Part shown: positions 21,297 to 32,661 of the stretch, one piece after another
Layout: each line of letters begins with the position of its first letter
Numbering within the stretch: the stretch's first letter is position 1
NCBI GenBank assembly: GCA_019096155.1
Contig: JAHCVI010000002.1
Span: forward strand, 2,976,001 to 3,040,000
DNA from: Staphylotrichum longicolle
Taxonomy: Eukaryota > Ascomycota > Sordariomycetes > Sordariales > Chaetomiaceae
Length of the DNA stretch: 64,000 bases
Reading direction: 5' to 3'
The notes under the pieces: model-generated
What the model saw: the letters and a program-made list of their open reading frames with translations, nothing else
Told to the model about the DNA's origin: nothing
Database searches by the model: none
Program-made: the position numbers and the translations under genes

Positions 21297-23138
21297 ATGC
21301 CGGCCATCGGGAGGCGGAGAACCTTTGCAGTTCTCGTTGCCGGCCTCGTTTTGTTTTGTCTTTACTCGTTTCACCGACTCGATGCCGACGGTCCCGGTCT
21401 GGTGCACAATGGGCCCCTAGGCACGGCCCCGGACCCGACCCGAGGCGGTGCCCCGGGTGCTGGACCCGGCCCCGGAGCCGGGCCCGCACCCAAAACCAAA
21501 TGGAGCAAATTGAAGCCCCGCTATCCCGTCAAGGACATGCGCGCGCTGCCGACGGGACACCCCTTCGCCCTGCCCAAGGTGCAGAAGGAATTTGCCCCCG
21601 AGTCAGAATCCGAGCGCGACTTGCGCCTCAAGAGGCGGGACGCCGTCAAGGCGGCCATGCAGCGTTGCTGGTACTCGTACCGCAAGCACGCCTGGATGAG
21701 CGACGAAATCACCCCGGTCAGCGGGACCAGGCACAACCCCTTTGGCGGGTGGGGTGCTACCCTCGTGGACGGTCTGGACACGCTCTGGATCATGGGCATG
21801 AAGAAAGAATTTGAAGACGCGGTTGCCGCTGCGTCCAAGATCAACTTTGACAAGGTTCCGGAAGAGGATATCAACCTTTTCGAAACCAACATTCGCTACC
21901 TCGGAGGCTTCCTGGCCGCCTACGACCTCAGCGGCGACAGGCGCCTGCTCAAGAAGGCCAGGGAAGTCGGCGAGTTGCTGTACGTCGCGTTTGACACCCC
22001 GAACCGGATGCCCGTCACGCGATGGAACGCCCGGAACGCAGCCTGGGGTAACGCGCAAGTTGCCCTGGACCACGTCGTCCTGTCCGAGATTGGTTCTTTC
22101 TCGCTCGAGTTCATCCGCCTGTCCATGCTGACGGGCGACCCGAAGTGGTACGACGCCGTGCAGCGCATCATCGAGATCCTCCAGGAGAAACAGCAGTCCA
22201 CGCGCCTCCCGGGCATGTGGCCCGTCGTCGTCAACGCCCGGGATGGCGAGTGGGGCAGCCACAGCGACTACTCCCTCGGCGCCCTGGCCGACTCGCTGTA
22301 CGAGTACCTGCCCAAGACGTATGCCCTCGTCGGCGGACTGCTGCCCATGTACCGCGAGATGTACGAAGCCTCGATGGACACGGCCATCCGGCACAACCTC
22401 TTCCGCCCCATGCTTCCCGACGAGAAGGATGTCCTCGTCTCGGGGAGCGTCATGGCGCGCGAGGAGAACGGCAAGATGGAGCGCACGCTGCGGCCCGACG
22501 GCCAGCACCTCACATGCTTTGCTGGCGGCATGCTCGCCCTGGGCGGCAGGCTCATCGAGAACGCCACGCACGTCGAGAAGGGCGAGAAGCTGATGGACGG
22601 GTGCGTCTGGACCTACCAGGCCATCCCGCTGGGCATCATGCCCGAGTCGTTCAACATGCTGCCGTGCGAATCGGCCGACCACTGCCCCTGGGACGTCGAG
22701 AAGTGGCGGCGGGCGACGCTGAAGAGAGCCGGTCTCAAGGGCGACATGAGCGCGGAGGAGGCCGATGAGATTATTGCGAACAAGCGGATCCCCAAGGGCT
22801 TCACCGCCATCGGCGACCCGCGCTATGTGCTCCGGCCCGAGGCGATCGAGAGCATGTTCATCCTGTACCGCATCACCGGCCGCAAGGACTTGCTCGAGTC
22901 GGCGTGGAAGATGTGGCAGGCGGTCGAGGAGAACACCAAGACGCCGCTGGCCAACTCGGCGCTCATCGACATTACCGTGACCCACGGGAAGCCTGAGATG
23001 GCTGACTCGATGGAGAGCTTCTGGGTGGGGGAGACCCTCAAGTATTACTACTTGATGTTTAGCGAGCCGGACTTGATCAACCTGGATGAGTATGTTTTCA
23101 ACACCGAGGCGCATCCCCTAAAGAGGCTGCTTCCGTAG
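21297..23138 (+). CDS. GH47 class I alpha-1,2-mannosidase (type II membrane protein)
   Basis: A single exon of 613 aa from MPAIGRRRTFAVLVAGLVLF. The short basic N-terminus plus membrane helix at ~8-25 is a signal anchor, followed by a Gly/Pro-rich stem (~40-70). The catalytic (alpha/alpha)7 barrel spans ~110-610. Family landmarks are GWGATLVDGLDTLWIMG, LLPMYREMYEASM, the disulfide pair in HLTCFAGGM and MDGCVWTYQ, LRPEAIESMFILYR, and VFNTEAHPLK near the end, where the Thr coordinates calcium. It trims alpha-1,2-mannose from N-glycans in the ER or Golgi. A Golgi-type enzyme is likely from the stem, but the subtype is not resolved. Confidence 0.95.
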   Translation: MPAIGRRRTFAVLVAGLVLFCLYSFHRLDADGPGLVHNGPLGTAPDPTRGGAPGAGPGPGAGPAPKTKWSKLKPRYPVKDMRALPTGHPFALPKVQKEFAPESESERDLRLKRRDAVKAAMQRCWYSYRKHAWMSDEITPVSGTRHNPFGGWGATLVDGLDTLWIMGMKKEFEDAVAAASKINFDKVPEEDINLFETNIRYLGGFLAAYDLSGDRRLLKKAREVGELLYVAFDTPNRMPVTRWNARNAAWGNAQVALDHVVLSEIGSFSLEFIRLSMLTGDPKWYDAVQRIIEILQEKQQSTRLPGMWPVVVNARDGEWGSHSDYSLGALADSLYEYLPKTYALVGGLLPMYREMYEASMDTAIRHNLFRPMLPDEKDVLVSGSVMAREENGKMERTLRPDGQHLTCFAGGMLALGGRLIENATHVEKGEKLMDGCVWTYQAIPLGIMPESFNMLPCESADHCPWDVEKWRRATLKRAGLKGDMSAEEADEIIANKRIPKGFTAIGDPRYVLRPEAIESMFILYRITGRKDLLESAWKMWQAVEENTKTPLANSALIDITVTHGKPEMADSMESFWVGETLKYYYLMFSEPDLINLDEYVFNTEAHPLKRLLP

Positions 23139-24058
23139 CGAAGGTAATGGCGATATCGGTTATGATTCGGTTGGCCCCGGCTGGGCCCCGCAGCGCCAGT
23201 AACGACGGCACATGGGGGTTTGGATTGTACATGCTTGGATAGATGGTTGCATAATAGAATTCGATCCTCTGCAGTTTGTGTCAGCGAATTGGGTCAGCAA
23301 GGGGCATCCTCGGCACCATGGTCACGGAGCACAGCTTCCGGTAGGTGGTGCGCACCACGATCCCACACGTACCTCCGCTCACCCCACGGAAGCAGGTGAA
23401 AAGTTCTGGTGTCAGCCGTCTGTATTCCCAATTCTCACTTTGTCGTTAAATTCAGCTTGGGGCCCGCAGATCATTGTATGCTGCGTGCCTCGCCAATCTC
23501 GATGCCTCTGGTCAGCCCTGTCTCCTTCCCCTGAATAGTCCGCCCTCATCGCTCTTTGTCCGTCTCCTTGCCCCCAAATCTCATCCCACAAACACAAAAC
23601 GCGAAGAACCGATCGATCCTGCCAAGGAACTAAGAACAAGGACAAAACTCGGGGTGCTTAGTAGCGCTACACGAAACTGGGGTTTTGCGGGGCGATGCTT
23701 TCACGACATGGCCGGTGATAAGCACGCAATCCCCTAATTCGATATCGCAATGCCGCAACGTCCTGCTGTCCACCATCGCGCGGCACGCACCGGCAAAAAC
23801 GAAACCGAGGTGCCCCGTTGAGCTTCTTGATGACTACCCGAACGGTCAATCACGCAATGCTTGGATGCGGAGACCACCGACAATGTGTGGTGTTGGTCAT
23901 GGAGTACTTATACCGCCCGGCTTCCACCACCTCCCTCTGTCCTGATCTCGATATGCTCATTCCTCCAGCCCCAAGTTTCAATCAATCGGTATAAGTTTCC
24001 TTCTCTTGACCGTTCTGGAATCCTACCAATTGGGATTTATTTGAAACCCACAACCACC
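23139..24058. other. Intergenic, promoter of the TauD-type gene
   Basis: About 0.9 kb. TACTTATACC near 23905 is a weak TATA-like element ~150 bp before the next ATG. No gene seen. Confidence 0.5.
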
Positions 24059-25328
24059 ATGGCGCCCGGACTCCTCGTCGACGAGCCCCAAGTACACCTC
24101 TCACACCCCTCCAAACGCAACGATGACGCGCCACGACACGTCTTCCCCGACGGCATTCGCACCTCTGGACAGCACCCTCCCCTCTACGACGCCTTGAAGC
24201 CCTACTCCGCCTTTCCCAAACAAATCACCGGCCCGACGGTCTGGCAGCGCTCCGACTTCGAGTCCCACCCCTCCCGGTGGCAACACCGCTTCACGCCCGC
24301 AGAGATCGCCGAGCTCTCCGCCACAGCCGACGCCTTCATCGCGAGCGGCACGCCCCTGACGGGCATCTCCCAGTCCAACTTCCCCCTCCCCACGCTCTCC
24401 AAGACCCTCGCCACCCTGCGCGACGACCTGCTCGACGGCAAGGGGTTCATCCTCTTCAAGAACTTCCCCGCGCAGCTGTGGTCGCCGCACAAGACGGCCG
24501 TCGCCTACATGGGGCTGGGCACGTACCTGGGCTACTTCATCTCGCAGAACGGCCGCGGCCACGTGCTGGGCCACGTCAAGGATGTGGGCGACGACCCGAC
24601 GCAGATCCACAGCGTGCGCATCTACCGCACCGCGGCGCGGCAGTTCTTCCACGCCGACGACGGCGACATCGTCGGCCTGCTGTGCGTCCACCGCGCGCAG
24701 GAGGGCGGCGAGAGCGACATTGTCAGCGTGCACAACGTGTGGAACGTGCTGCAGCGCGAGCACCCGGACGTGGCGGAGCTGCTGACCAAGCCGGTGTGGT
24801 ATTTCGATCGCAAGGGGGAGGTGTCGGAGGGCCAGGAGGAGTGGATCCGCCAGCCCGTGGTCTATCTCGAGAACGGCGGCAAGGGGCGCGTGTACTGCAA
24901 GTGGGATCCGTACTATGTGCGCAGCCTGACGCGGTTCTCGGAGCGGGGCATGGTGCCGCCGCTGAGCGAGGAGCAGAAGAGGGCGATGGAGGTGCTCGAG
25001 GCCGTGTGCCAGCGGGAGTCGCTGCACATGGTGTTGGAGGTGGGGGATATCCAGTTCGTGAGCAACGCGCATTTGTTGCATGCGAGGACCGCGTATAAGG
25101 GTGAGTAACGGCCTCTTCTTCTTGGGTGGGGGCTGCGCCACATGGTGTCTAACAAATGTTGCAGACTTTGCTCCTCCCGCACCACGGCGTCATCTCCTTA
25201 GGTTGTGGTTGGCGACTCCGGAAGGCGAGGGAGGCTGGGCGCTGCCCATGCCGGACAGCCACGAGAAGAAGCGTGGCGGTGTGCAGGTCAACGACACGGC
25301 ACCAAGGGCGCCTCTGGATGCAGAGTAG
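24059..25328 (+). CDS. TauD/TfdA-family Fe(II)/2-oxoglutarate dioxygenase
   Basis: Exons 24059..25100 and 25165..25328 (401 aa); the 64-nt intron joins HARTAYK to DFAPPAPRRHLL. The chosen start is MAPGLLVDEPQ in the context ACCATGG; an earlier in-frame start at 23861 is unlikely. The 2-His-1-carboxylate facial triad is visible: FFHADDGDIVG (first His and Asp) and NAHLLHART (distal His), with the 2-oxoglutarate-binding Arg in RRHLLRLWLA. Relatives hydroxylate taurine, sulfonates, gamma-butyrobetaine-like compounds or herbicide-type acids. The neighbourhood gives no substrate clue. Cytosolic; no targeting signal. Confidence 0.92.
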
Positions 25329-26373
25329 GTGCATGTGTCGAAGGGGTTTCTTTTAGCAGCTGTGCTTTTGGGATACGAAAAATGAATGATGACGGCCTGG
25401 GCCTAGGCATAGTATTTTATGATCGAGATGACCTGGAATTGGCTTTCGGAGGGTACAGCAGTTCGCGGTCATGGACTGTCGTGGATATGGACCATTTTAC
25501 TCTTGATGAATGGATTTGCGAAATCACTATTCTGTGCATTGTTTCAATTGTTGAACGACACTGGCTCCTGAGTACACACCCCAAGGTGCCAGGTTGTCGC
25601 GGGCCGCCCATGGACGCCCCTGAATATGCCAGAGAAGCTTCCAAGGCTTCTATCAAAGTTCCAAGCGAATGGAAGAGTAAGAGACTCCTCATTGATACAG
25701 GCTAAACAGTGAATCAATTCATAGACAATGTAACAGTAATCATAGCCCGTCTTCTAGAAACTTTTTCTGCTTCCCACCGCGAAAAACAACAATGTCAATC
25801 AACACCGCCAAACCGGGAGAATGGGATTGCAGATTAGCCCAGCCGGGCTAACCAAACCAATCAGGGAAAGAGATTTGGATCGATGGCAACAACGCCTCTG
25901 CTCGTGCGGGAACTGACTCGGCAGGTAATTCGGGAGAACACAATCCAATATATTGCCCAGAAAAGCAGTCAAGCTTCGGCAGTTGACAGGTATTGGCTCG
26001 ATCGGTCAGAACTCTATACCACCCACCCAACGCCACACTGCCCGTAACACGAAACTACAATCCGGGCCGAGATCCACACCATCTGCACCTCTCTCAAGAG
26101 ATTGATTGTTGCCCACAGCCCCGTGTCCCCACCCGGTTACAAGCTGATAGGCAGTCAGGGGTAGATTCTCATTCCTGCGTCGAAAGCAATGAATATAGGC
26201 GTGGGTTACCCGCGGTGGGTATATAGGCTACGAAGCGCCCTCCCCACCTTGAAATCACATGTCGTCGTGATTGTCATTCCTCTGTCCGCCCAACCCACCT
26301 CGACGCCCAAGTGTCGCAGCAGTAACCAGACGTCGACATTCCCATATCCGAGAGGAAGCACGAGGCATACACG
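25329..26373. other. Intergenic between TauD and DUF1996 genes
   Basis: About 1 kb. A perfect hairpin lies at 25834-25851 (TTAGCCC, AGCC loop, GGGCTAA), directly followed by ACCAATCA, a CCAAT-box sequence. TATATA at 26220 belongs to the next gene. The small open frames are not supported. Confidence 0.5.
26220..26225 (+). promoter_or_regulatory. TATA box of the DUF1996 gene
   Basis: TATATA in GGGTATATAGG, about 150 bp before the ATG at 26374. Confidence 0.45.
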
Positions 26374-27591
26374 ATGCATCTCAATTCGCTCACAGCGCTC
26401 GCGCTGGTGGCTCCGGCTTCAGCCCTACTCCGCTTCGGCTGCTCACAACTGGTCGTTGAGCGTCTCGACCCCCTGGTTAACCCTGGCTCGAACCCGTCTC
26501 CGCATCTACACCAGATCATTGGCGGTGTAAGTTTGACAGTCCAGGACCAAAGACCGCGCTACCTTGTGGTAATGGCAACTGCTGACGGAATGGAAGAATG
26601 CATTCAACGTTACCATGGACGCGGAGAGCGGCGACATCGCCGAAAAGGCCACCTGCACAACCTGCCAGTTCAGCGAAGACTTTTCCAACTACTGGACGGC
26701 AGTCCTCTTCTTCAAGGCGCGCAACGGCACCGTCCACCGCGTCCCGCAAAAGCCCAACGTCGGGTTCGAGGGCCAGACGGGCGGCATGACCGTCTACTAC
26801 ATGCAGGACGGGCTGGCCAACTACCAGCAGACGTCCAAGGTCACGGCCTTCAAGACGGGCTTCCGCATGCTCATCGGCGAGGCGTCCAACCGCAACAGGG
26901 AGGGGTCGAACCGGTTCCGGCAGATCACGTACACGTGCCTCAAGGACATGGGCACGCGGTTCCCCGAGACGGTGCACTTCCCCAAGGAGCCGTGCCCGGC
27001 GGGCATCATGGCCAACGTCCGGTTCCCGACGTGCTGGGACGGGAAGAACCTGGACAGCCCCGATCACATGTCGCATGTGTCGTACCCGGAGACGGGCACG
27101 TTCGAGAGCGGTGGGCCGTGCCCGGCGTCGCACCCCGTGCGCGTGCCGCAGCTGATGTATGAGACCATCTGGGACACGAGCGCGTTCAACGACAAGGAGC
27201 TGTGGCCCGAGGATGGGTCGCAGCCGTTTGTGTGGTCGATGGATGACACGTGAGTGGAGCGACTATATGAAAAAGGATGGATGAGCAGACAGGGCACTTG
27301 ACTGACTGACTGCTCTCAGCACCGGATACGGCTCGCACGGCGACTACATGTTCGGCTGGAAGGGCGACTCGCTGCAGCGCGCCATGGACTCGCCGTGCTA
27401 CGTCAACTGCCCGACGCTCAAGACGCAGAGCATCTCGGAGATGAACAAGTGCGCCGTGCCGAACACGGTGGACGAGAACTTTGACGGCTGTGAGTACCTA
27501 ATGATAACCCCGAAGCGAGCTGACCTGAGGTTGACACGGTGTGACAGGGCTCAAAGTTTTGCCCGGGTCTCCGAGGGGCATGAAGGCTTGA
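26374..27591 (+). CDS. Secreted DUF1996 protein
   Basis: Four exons: 26374..26526, 26597..27249, 27320..27489, 27548..27591 (339 aa). MHLNSLTALALVAPASALL is a signal peptide. The DUF1996 domain covers almost all of the mature protein: ERLDPLVNPGSNPSPHLHQIIGG-NAFNVT at the first join, YYMQDGLANYQ, FRMLIGEAS, TYTCLKD, RFPTCWDGKNLDSPDHMSHVSY, and after the second join GYGSHGDYMFGWKGDSLQ. The last join produces DENFDGWLKVLPG and the stop at 27591. All introns are 58-70 nt with GT-AG ends. DUF1996 proteins are extracellular or wall-associated in fungi and have no established activity; conserved His and Asp suggest a metal or ligand site. The second intron carries a GACT repeat. Confidence 0.92.
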
Positions 27592-28981
27592 TTTTTTTTT
27601 CTTTTTTGGCAGGGGAAAGGAGGTGGGTTATACGATACGTACCTAGAGAGGGAGATTTTGGATGCCTCAAACCATGTGACACCAGCAGATGCTGAGCCCG
27701 AGACAAATCTAGTTGACAGGGGGTGAAGGCCGGCCTCGACCGTTGAATCTGCGCAAAACCAGTGTCATGCATGTTGTGTTTGTGTTCTTGTGTCAGGGTT
27801 TTCGGACCCTGCATTTTCGACCTCAGCTGCCTCCGAGGTTCCGAGATGCAAGCCGAATTTGTGCGGTTTGGCTTTCGCGCAACAGCGCATGTTCTAGAAG
27901 CGGGCCAGGTGAAGGCAGCAACTCAGACTCCGACGCTCAACACAGAGGATGGTAGGTGGTTCATTTCCGCGTGCGCCTGCCTGCCGAGGTTGGGGTCAAA
28001 CGCAAGCTCCAGAAGAGAAAGTGGAGTGGAAAGAGCACACTGCTGGAGCGATGACAGCATCCCCTGGAATTGGCCAATGACGTCGCTGTTATGCTTCCGG
28101 TCAGGGCAGTAGGAAAGAGCAAGGCCCCACTCCGAGCAGACCGCAGGCAGCCGCCCGGCCCGGCAAATGTGAGGTGCCCTGCAGCCTGGAAGCTTCCCCG
28201 CCCAGCCACACTTTGTTCCTGGTCCCTGCAAGCAATGCAAGCAAATCGCTGCGTCATGCCATCTCTCCAATCCCACGTTGCAACAGCGTTGTCTTTGCTG
28301 CGTGGACGCGCCGTCGGCCAGGAATACGAGTTTTCGATGGCAAAAAATAAAGAGGAAAACAGCCGGTTGGTGGCATTGCAGCGGCAAGTCAACCCTTTCT
28401 GTGCGCGCTCGGCCTGACCGCTCCCACTGCTCCCAACCACCTGATGTTCAACCGTCCCCTACAGTCCAATTCCTCGGACCCAATTCGCCCGCTTCGGTCG
28501 ACCCGTTTGTGTCTCCGTGCCACCATCCACCAGTACAACTGGGCCTCGATATGATCTGCATATGCCGCACAGCCCGGGACACCGGCGGGGTTGGCGAATG
28601 GCTCCCTCCAGGCCTCCACCGGCGCAACCATCATCGCGTGGTTGGCGCAGCACAGCATACCGCCCTCAATCCAGGTGTGATTGCCCCAGCTGTGAGCTGA
28701 GAGGGTGGCTGACGGGCGGCGGCTTCACCGGGACCGTGTATAAATGAATACTTTGCCGTTGGGGTTGTGACTTGCAGGATCCAGGCAGCACCAAGACAAA
28801 GAAGTGGATTAAAAGGGTCCAGCTGCCCGGTTGACTGTCTCATTTGGACAAGATCTGCACCCGACGATCTACATATCTTGACGCCATCATCTCCTCTATC
28901 CCTTCCAACTCTTCACATTCACTCAAAGTCCATCGCATTCACCCCTCATCACCAATCAACCCAACACCACAAATCATCAAG
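27592..28981. other. Intergenic 1.4 kb
   Basis: Starts with a T-rich tract right after the DUF1996 stop (about 27591-27607). Minus-strand frames at 27923-28440 lack domains. The TATAAA at 28739 and a CT-rich leader precede the next gene. Confidence 0.5.
28739..28744 (+). promoter_or_regulatory. TATA box of the AA1-like gene
   Basis: TATAAA in GTGTATAAATG, ~240 bp upstream of the ATG at 28982, followed by a long CT/CA-rich leader typical of well-expressed fungal genes. Confidence 0.4.
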
Positions 28982-29654
28982 ATGTACTGTCGCACCCTCT
29001 TCGCCCTTTTGCCCCTCATGGGCCTCAGCGCAACAGCCTCACCAATCTCCCCTCGCGCTGCCGAGGCCACTGAAGCCACCGAAGCTGCCGGCTGCTCAGA
29101 CATCTCATTCAAGAGCATGTCGTGGACGGCCCGCAACTTCGACTTCCACGCCTCGTACATCTTCACCACGCCAGCGCACCAAAACTCGTGGGGCTACGTG
29201 TCGTTCGACCTGTTCAACCCGGCCGACCAGAGCACCACCCACTGCGACGCGGCGAGCAGCCAGCTCAGCGACTTTTTCTACGGCACCGTCCAGTACAAGT
29301 GCAACGACACCCGCTCCAGCTTCGACTTCAACCGCGCCTCGGGCCAGCTGCGCGTGAAGCAGAGCTGGGTGTGCAGCGATCAGGATCCGCAGTACCCGTG
29401 AGTTTGGCCCCCCTTTTCTCATTCTCACACTGGCATGGCGGTGTTTCAAGCTGGCTGCAGTTGGCTAACTCAATGACCACCTATTCAGCATCACGTTCAC
29501 TGGCCGCGGCGACGTGAATCTGACGCTCGAGTGCACCGACACGACGTGGCAGAACCCGGAGTGGAGCATTGGCCAGATCTACTCGAGCCGCGACGTCAAG
29601 TGTGCGCCGGTCGAGAGCGAGATCAAGCCGACTGAGTTGAGTGCTGTCGCGTAA
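28982..29654 (+). CDS. Small secreted Cys-rich protein, AA1-like (Alt a 1 fold) candidate
   Basis: Exons 28982..29397 and 29489..29654 (193 aa); the 91-nt intron joins DPQYP to ITFTGRG. MYCRTLFALLPLMGLSATAS is a signal peptide, followed by a short acidic, possibly processed propeptide (EATEATEAA). The mature part has six cysteines (GCSD, HCDA, YKCN, VCSD, ECTD, KCAP), enough for three disulfides, and alternating beta-type segments (NSWGYVSFDLFNP, LSDFFYGTVQYKC). Size, Cys number and the SSQLSDFFYG region fit the fungal AA1-like group of secreted beta-barrel proteins, some of which are plant-interaction proteins. I rate secretion as sure and the family as likely. Confidence 0.8.
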
Positions 29655-30557
29655 GATGTGATGGTGTCTGGGCTGGGTTGATGAGTACATGATATTTGAT
29701 GATGGCTTGGTACGTGACTTAGGACCCAATAAATGTACATGATGGCATGATAGAGGGTTGGATAGTAATTTGGGGCATCTGAGGGAATGAGAGGGAGAAC
29801 AAGAGAGAGGTAGACCAAGTATCTTACCTTGGTAATGCAAGAACTTGAAACAGTAGTTCAAGTGGTCATTCTACTACGTGCCACTTGGAGAAGAGAAATG
29901 TAGGTACTATTGGACTCGGCAATCGTAACTGCCGACCGCGGGCATCTCAGCGATCCTTTATTTCTTACATCTTTCTCCAGGATATAGTCTTGCACGGTAC
30001 GTGGGGGGTTGAAACTTTCCATGTACGTTCCAAAGTCAAATTTAGGTCCTGTATGAGTTGGTAGAAGTGGTCGGAATGGATGACCAGGGTTAGACTGCAA
30101 CCCGCAGATCACCCTCTCGAACTCACTAAAGACTGGTGAATTCCTCTCTTGGAAACGATCCCTCTTTTGGTCAAGCCCAAAACGCTATCAGTGCTGCAAA
30201 ACTTCGAGAAGAATTGGAAGGTTGGGCCAATACGGAAATTGCCCACTTTCGCGACGATTCACTGCTCAAGACCAACATTCCTGGCAGGGTTTCAATTCGA
30301 TTCAGGACCAGTACGATCTCTGCACCCCAGCACTAAGCTACGATTTTCAAACATGGCTCGGTTCAATGAGGTATCGGTTCATCACCAGCACCGATGTGCT
30401 GGCCAGGTTGGCGCAGGTCAGATGGTTGGATTCGGGTGCTCGTCTTTGATCTAACCCATCGAAACTTAAGACACTTGTCACACGCGCCCAGCTTTGGTTT
30501 GCGCGTACAACAGAAGTAAAACCCTCTCCGTCACCGACCACCCAGACTAGTCCTTTC
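29655..30557. other. Convergent intergenic region
   Basis: About 0.9 kb between two 3' ends. Small overlapping frames near 30136-30454 show no domain. Confidence 0.5.
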
Positions 30558-31425
30558 TTAGCACGTGGTCTTGCCATTGGGCTTGAAGTTGCCCTTCTGG
30601 TACGCGCCGCCGGCATCGCCCAGGCACTCGGCTGTCACAGTTGTCAGCGGAACGCTTCTTCACGTCGACCTGGACCATTCAGGCAGCAAAAACTCACCAA
30701 CAGTAACGAGCTTCAGCTTGTTCTCCTTGGCCCAGTTGATCAGCCACGGGGTGAGCTCGTGGACCGTCGAGTTGTAGGGCTCGTGCATGAGGGGGATGTG
30801 GCCGTTCCCGCCGGCACCGGCCGCGAGGAAGACGGCCTCGCTCTGCTCCGGCGTGTTCTTGTTCCAGTCGCCCGAGTCGACGTCGACGGTGATGACCTTG
30901 TAGCCCATCGACTTGAGCACGGGGAGCGTCTGGCCCGCCGTGTCAAGATACGGCGGCCGCACGTAGGCGGGCTTCTTGCCGATGATGTTGACGAGCGCGT
31001 CCTCCAGTTGGGTCATTTCGGACCGGATCCCGTCCTCGGTCAGACCGCTCAGGGCGGGGTGGGTCCTGTGCCGCGTGTGAGTGCCTGTTTTATTACCATC
31101 ATTGAAAATTGGGTGTGGATGCCTACCATGTGTGCGAAGCGACCTGATGGCCCGACTTGAACGCCTTCTTGACAGCGGTGGCTTGGTCGTAGATACAGCC
31201 GTACAGCGTACCCGTGAAAAAGAAGGTGGCCTTGGCGCCAGCCGCGTCCAGGATGTCGACCAAGTCAGACGTGTAGATGTACGGGCCGTCGTCGTAGGCG
31301 AGAGCCAACATTCCGGGCTTGCTGCACTGCTGGATCACCACGCCGGGGCTGGGCCCGCCATGGGTGCAGCCAGCGGCGGCGCCCGAGGCCATCAGGAGGC
31401 CAGCAAGAACAGTTTCGGCGAGCAT
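30558..31425 (-). CDS. Secreted polysaccharide (chitin) deacetylase, CE4 NodB domain
   Basis: Three exons: 31425..31127, 31065..30698, 30631..30558 (246 aa). MLAETVLAGLLMASGAAAG is a signal peptide. All five NodB motifs are visible: MLALAYDDGPYIYT (first catalytic Asp and a metal Asp), ASHTWTHP across the first join (the H-x-x-x-H metal ligands), VRPPYLD (motif 3), VDVDSGDWN (motif 4) and IPLMHEP (motif 5 His). The last join gives VTVAECLGDAGGAY, the usual C-terminal end. It removes N-acetyl groups from chitin or chitooligosaccharides at the cell wall or outside the cell, with a divalent metal. No chitin-binding module is attached. A TATA-like box lies ~95 bp upstream. Confidence 0.94.
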
Positions 31426-32661
31426 CTCAAACGTTGGCGGTGGTGGCTTGGTGTTGTGGTGTGAAAGCTGAAGGGGCGGCTATCGTGGGGAGCAGAGATT
31501 CCTTGGCCGTCAACTAAATATACATCTCTCGGAGACTCGCGCCGCTAAGACATGTCCACTTCCTCACCACATCCGGGGACACCTGCATCTTTCGACGCCG
31601 TGACCCCCGGGGGAGCCCGGTTTGTGGGGGCACGTAGCCAGGGGAAGCGCACATGAATGGAACTGACTCCTGGACTTGGGACTCGTTACCAAGATATTTG
31701 GTGGGATTTGGCGCAATCGAAGGTGGAACCGGCTGCGGGTGGCCCTGGGGACCCGTGACAAATATGGCTAGCAGCCCAAGCGTCGGCTTTGGCCGTGTTC
31801 GAACAAATTAGCCTAGGAAATCATCCTCAACATTTAGCCGCGCGCCGACACCTGATTGGAGAAGAACATTTGATGGTGCCCGTTTCGATCTTCTGGCCGC
31901 GATCCCGTGGAGAACGCCTTGTCAGACCATGACTTGATGCGGGCCATAATTAGATGCGAACCTGGAACCCGGAACCAACCCGAGGAACAAGGTGCTAACA
32001 CACGTGCGTATGTAGTTTCATTGCTGCGGAGTGCCATCCTATTATCCCAGCCGCTCCCCTCGTCCGAAACGACGAGGCTCTCGAGTTGCCAGCCAGGTCA
32101 GTTGAGTGACGGGGCCACTCGAACAGACGTGCGCAGAGTGCAGGCGTCCCGACATCACCCTCAGTAAGGTATAGACCCGATGGGTCGTAGAGGGACAAGT
32201 CCGGTTCCTCTTCCTGTGCCACTGAGATTTTTGAACACACAGGGGTAGAGGTGGCAGATCATCTGCGACTTGTGACTTGAAGTCATCCTCGCTCACGACC
32301 ACCTCGCCCCCTTTCGCTACCAGTCGTCGAAAACAAGCCCTCAATATCAACAACCCCACTCGCGTCAAACGATTCGACTTCCATTGACGGTCGTCTCAAA
32401 AGCCCTTTCCGTCCCTCACACGAACCGTCTTCTTTTATCCTCGCCATCTTCCCTCTTGCGCCAACAAGACAAATGATGGTCACGCCACTTGGTCTCTGTG
32501 TCGCCTCATCATGGACGATTATAAGCTGAAACGAGACCACTGCATACATCATTTGTCTTTTCGGGAGACGGGAGTACCTTACGAGAAATATCCTCGATAA
32601 CCACTCAGTCCTGGGACATCGTGGGGACCATTTTCTTCAATAGAAGGCAGTGGTTCCTCAT
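31426..32661. other. Intergenic 1.2 kb
   Basis: Promoter of the deacetylase and 3' flank of the next minus-strand gene. Minus frames at 32042-32552 lack domains; no gene called. Confidence 0.5.
31515..31522 (-). promoter_or_regulatory. TATA-like box of the deacetylase gene
   Basis: TATATTTA on the minus strand, ~95 bp upstream of the ATG at 31425. Confidence 0.45.

Noticed and set aside
21603..23114. 503-codon minus-strand frame
   Set aside because: Antisense shadow of the GH47 mannosidase; low-complexity His/Val/Arg content and no domain.
24101..25141. 346-codon minus-strand frame
   Set aside because: Antisense to the TauD-type dioxygenase; composition is a mirror of its codon bias.
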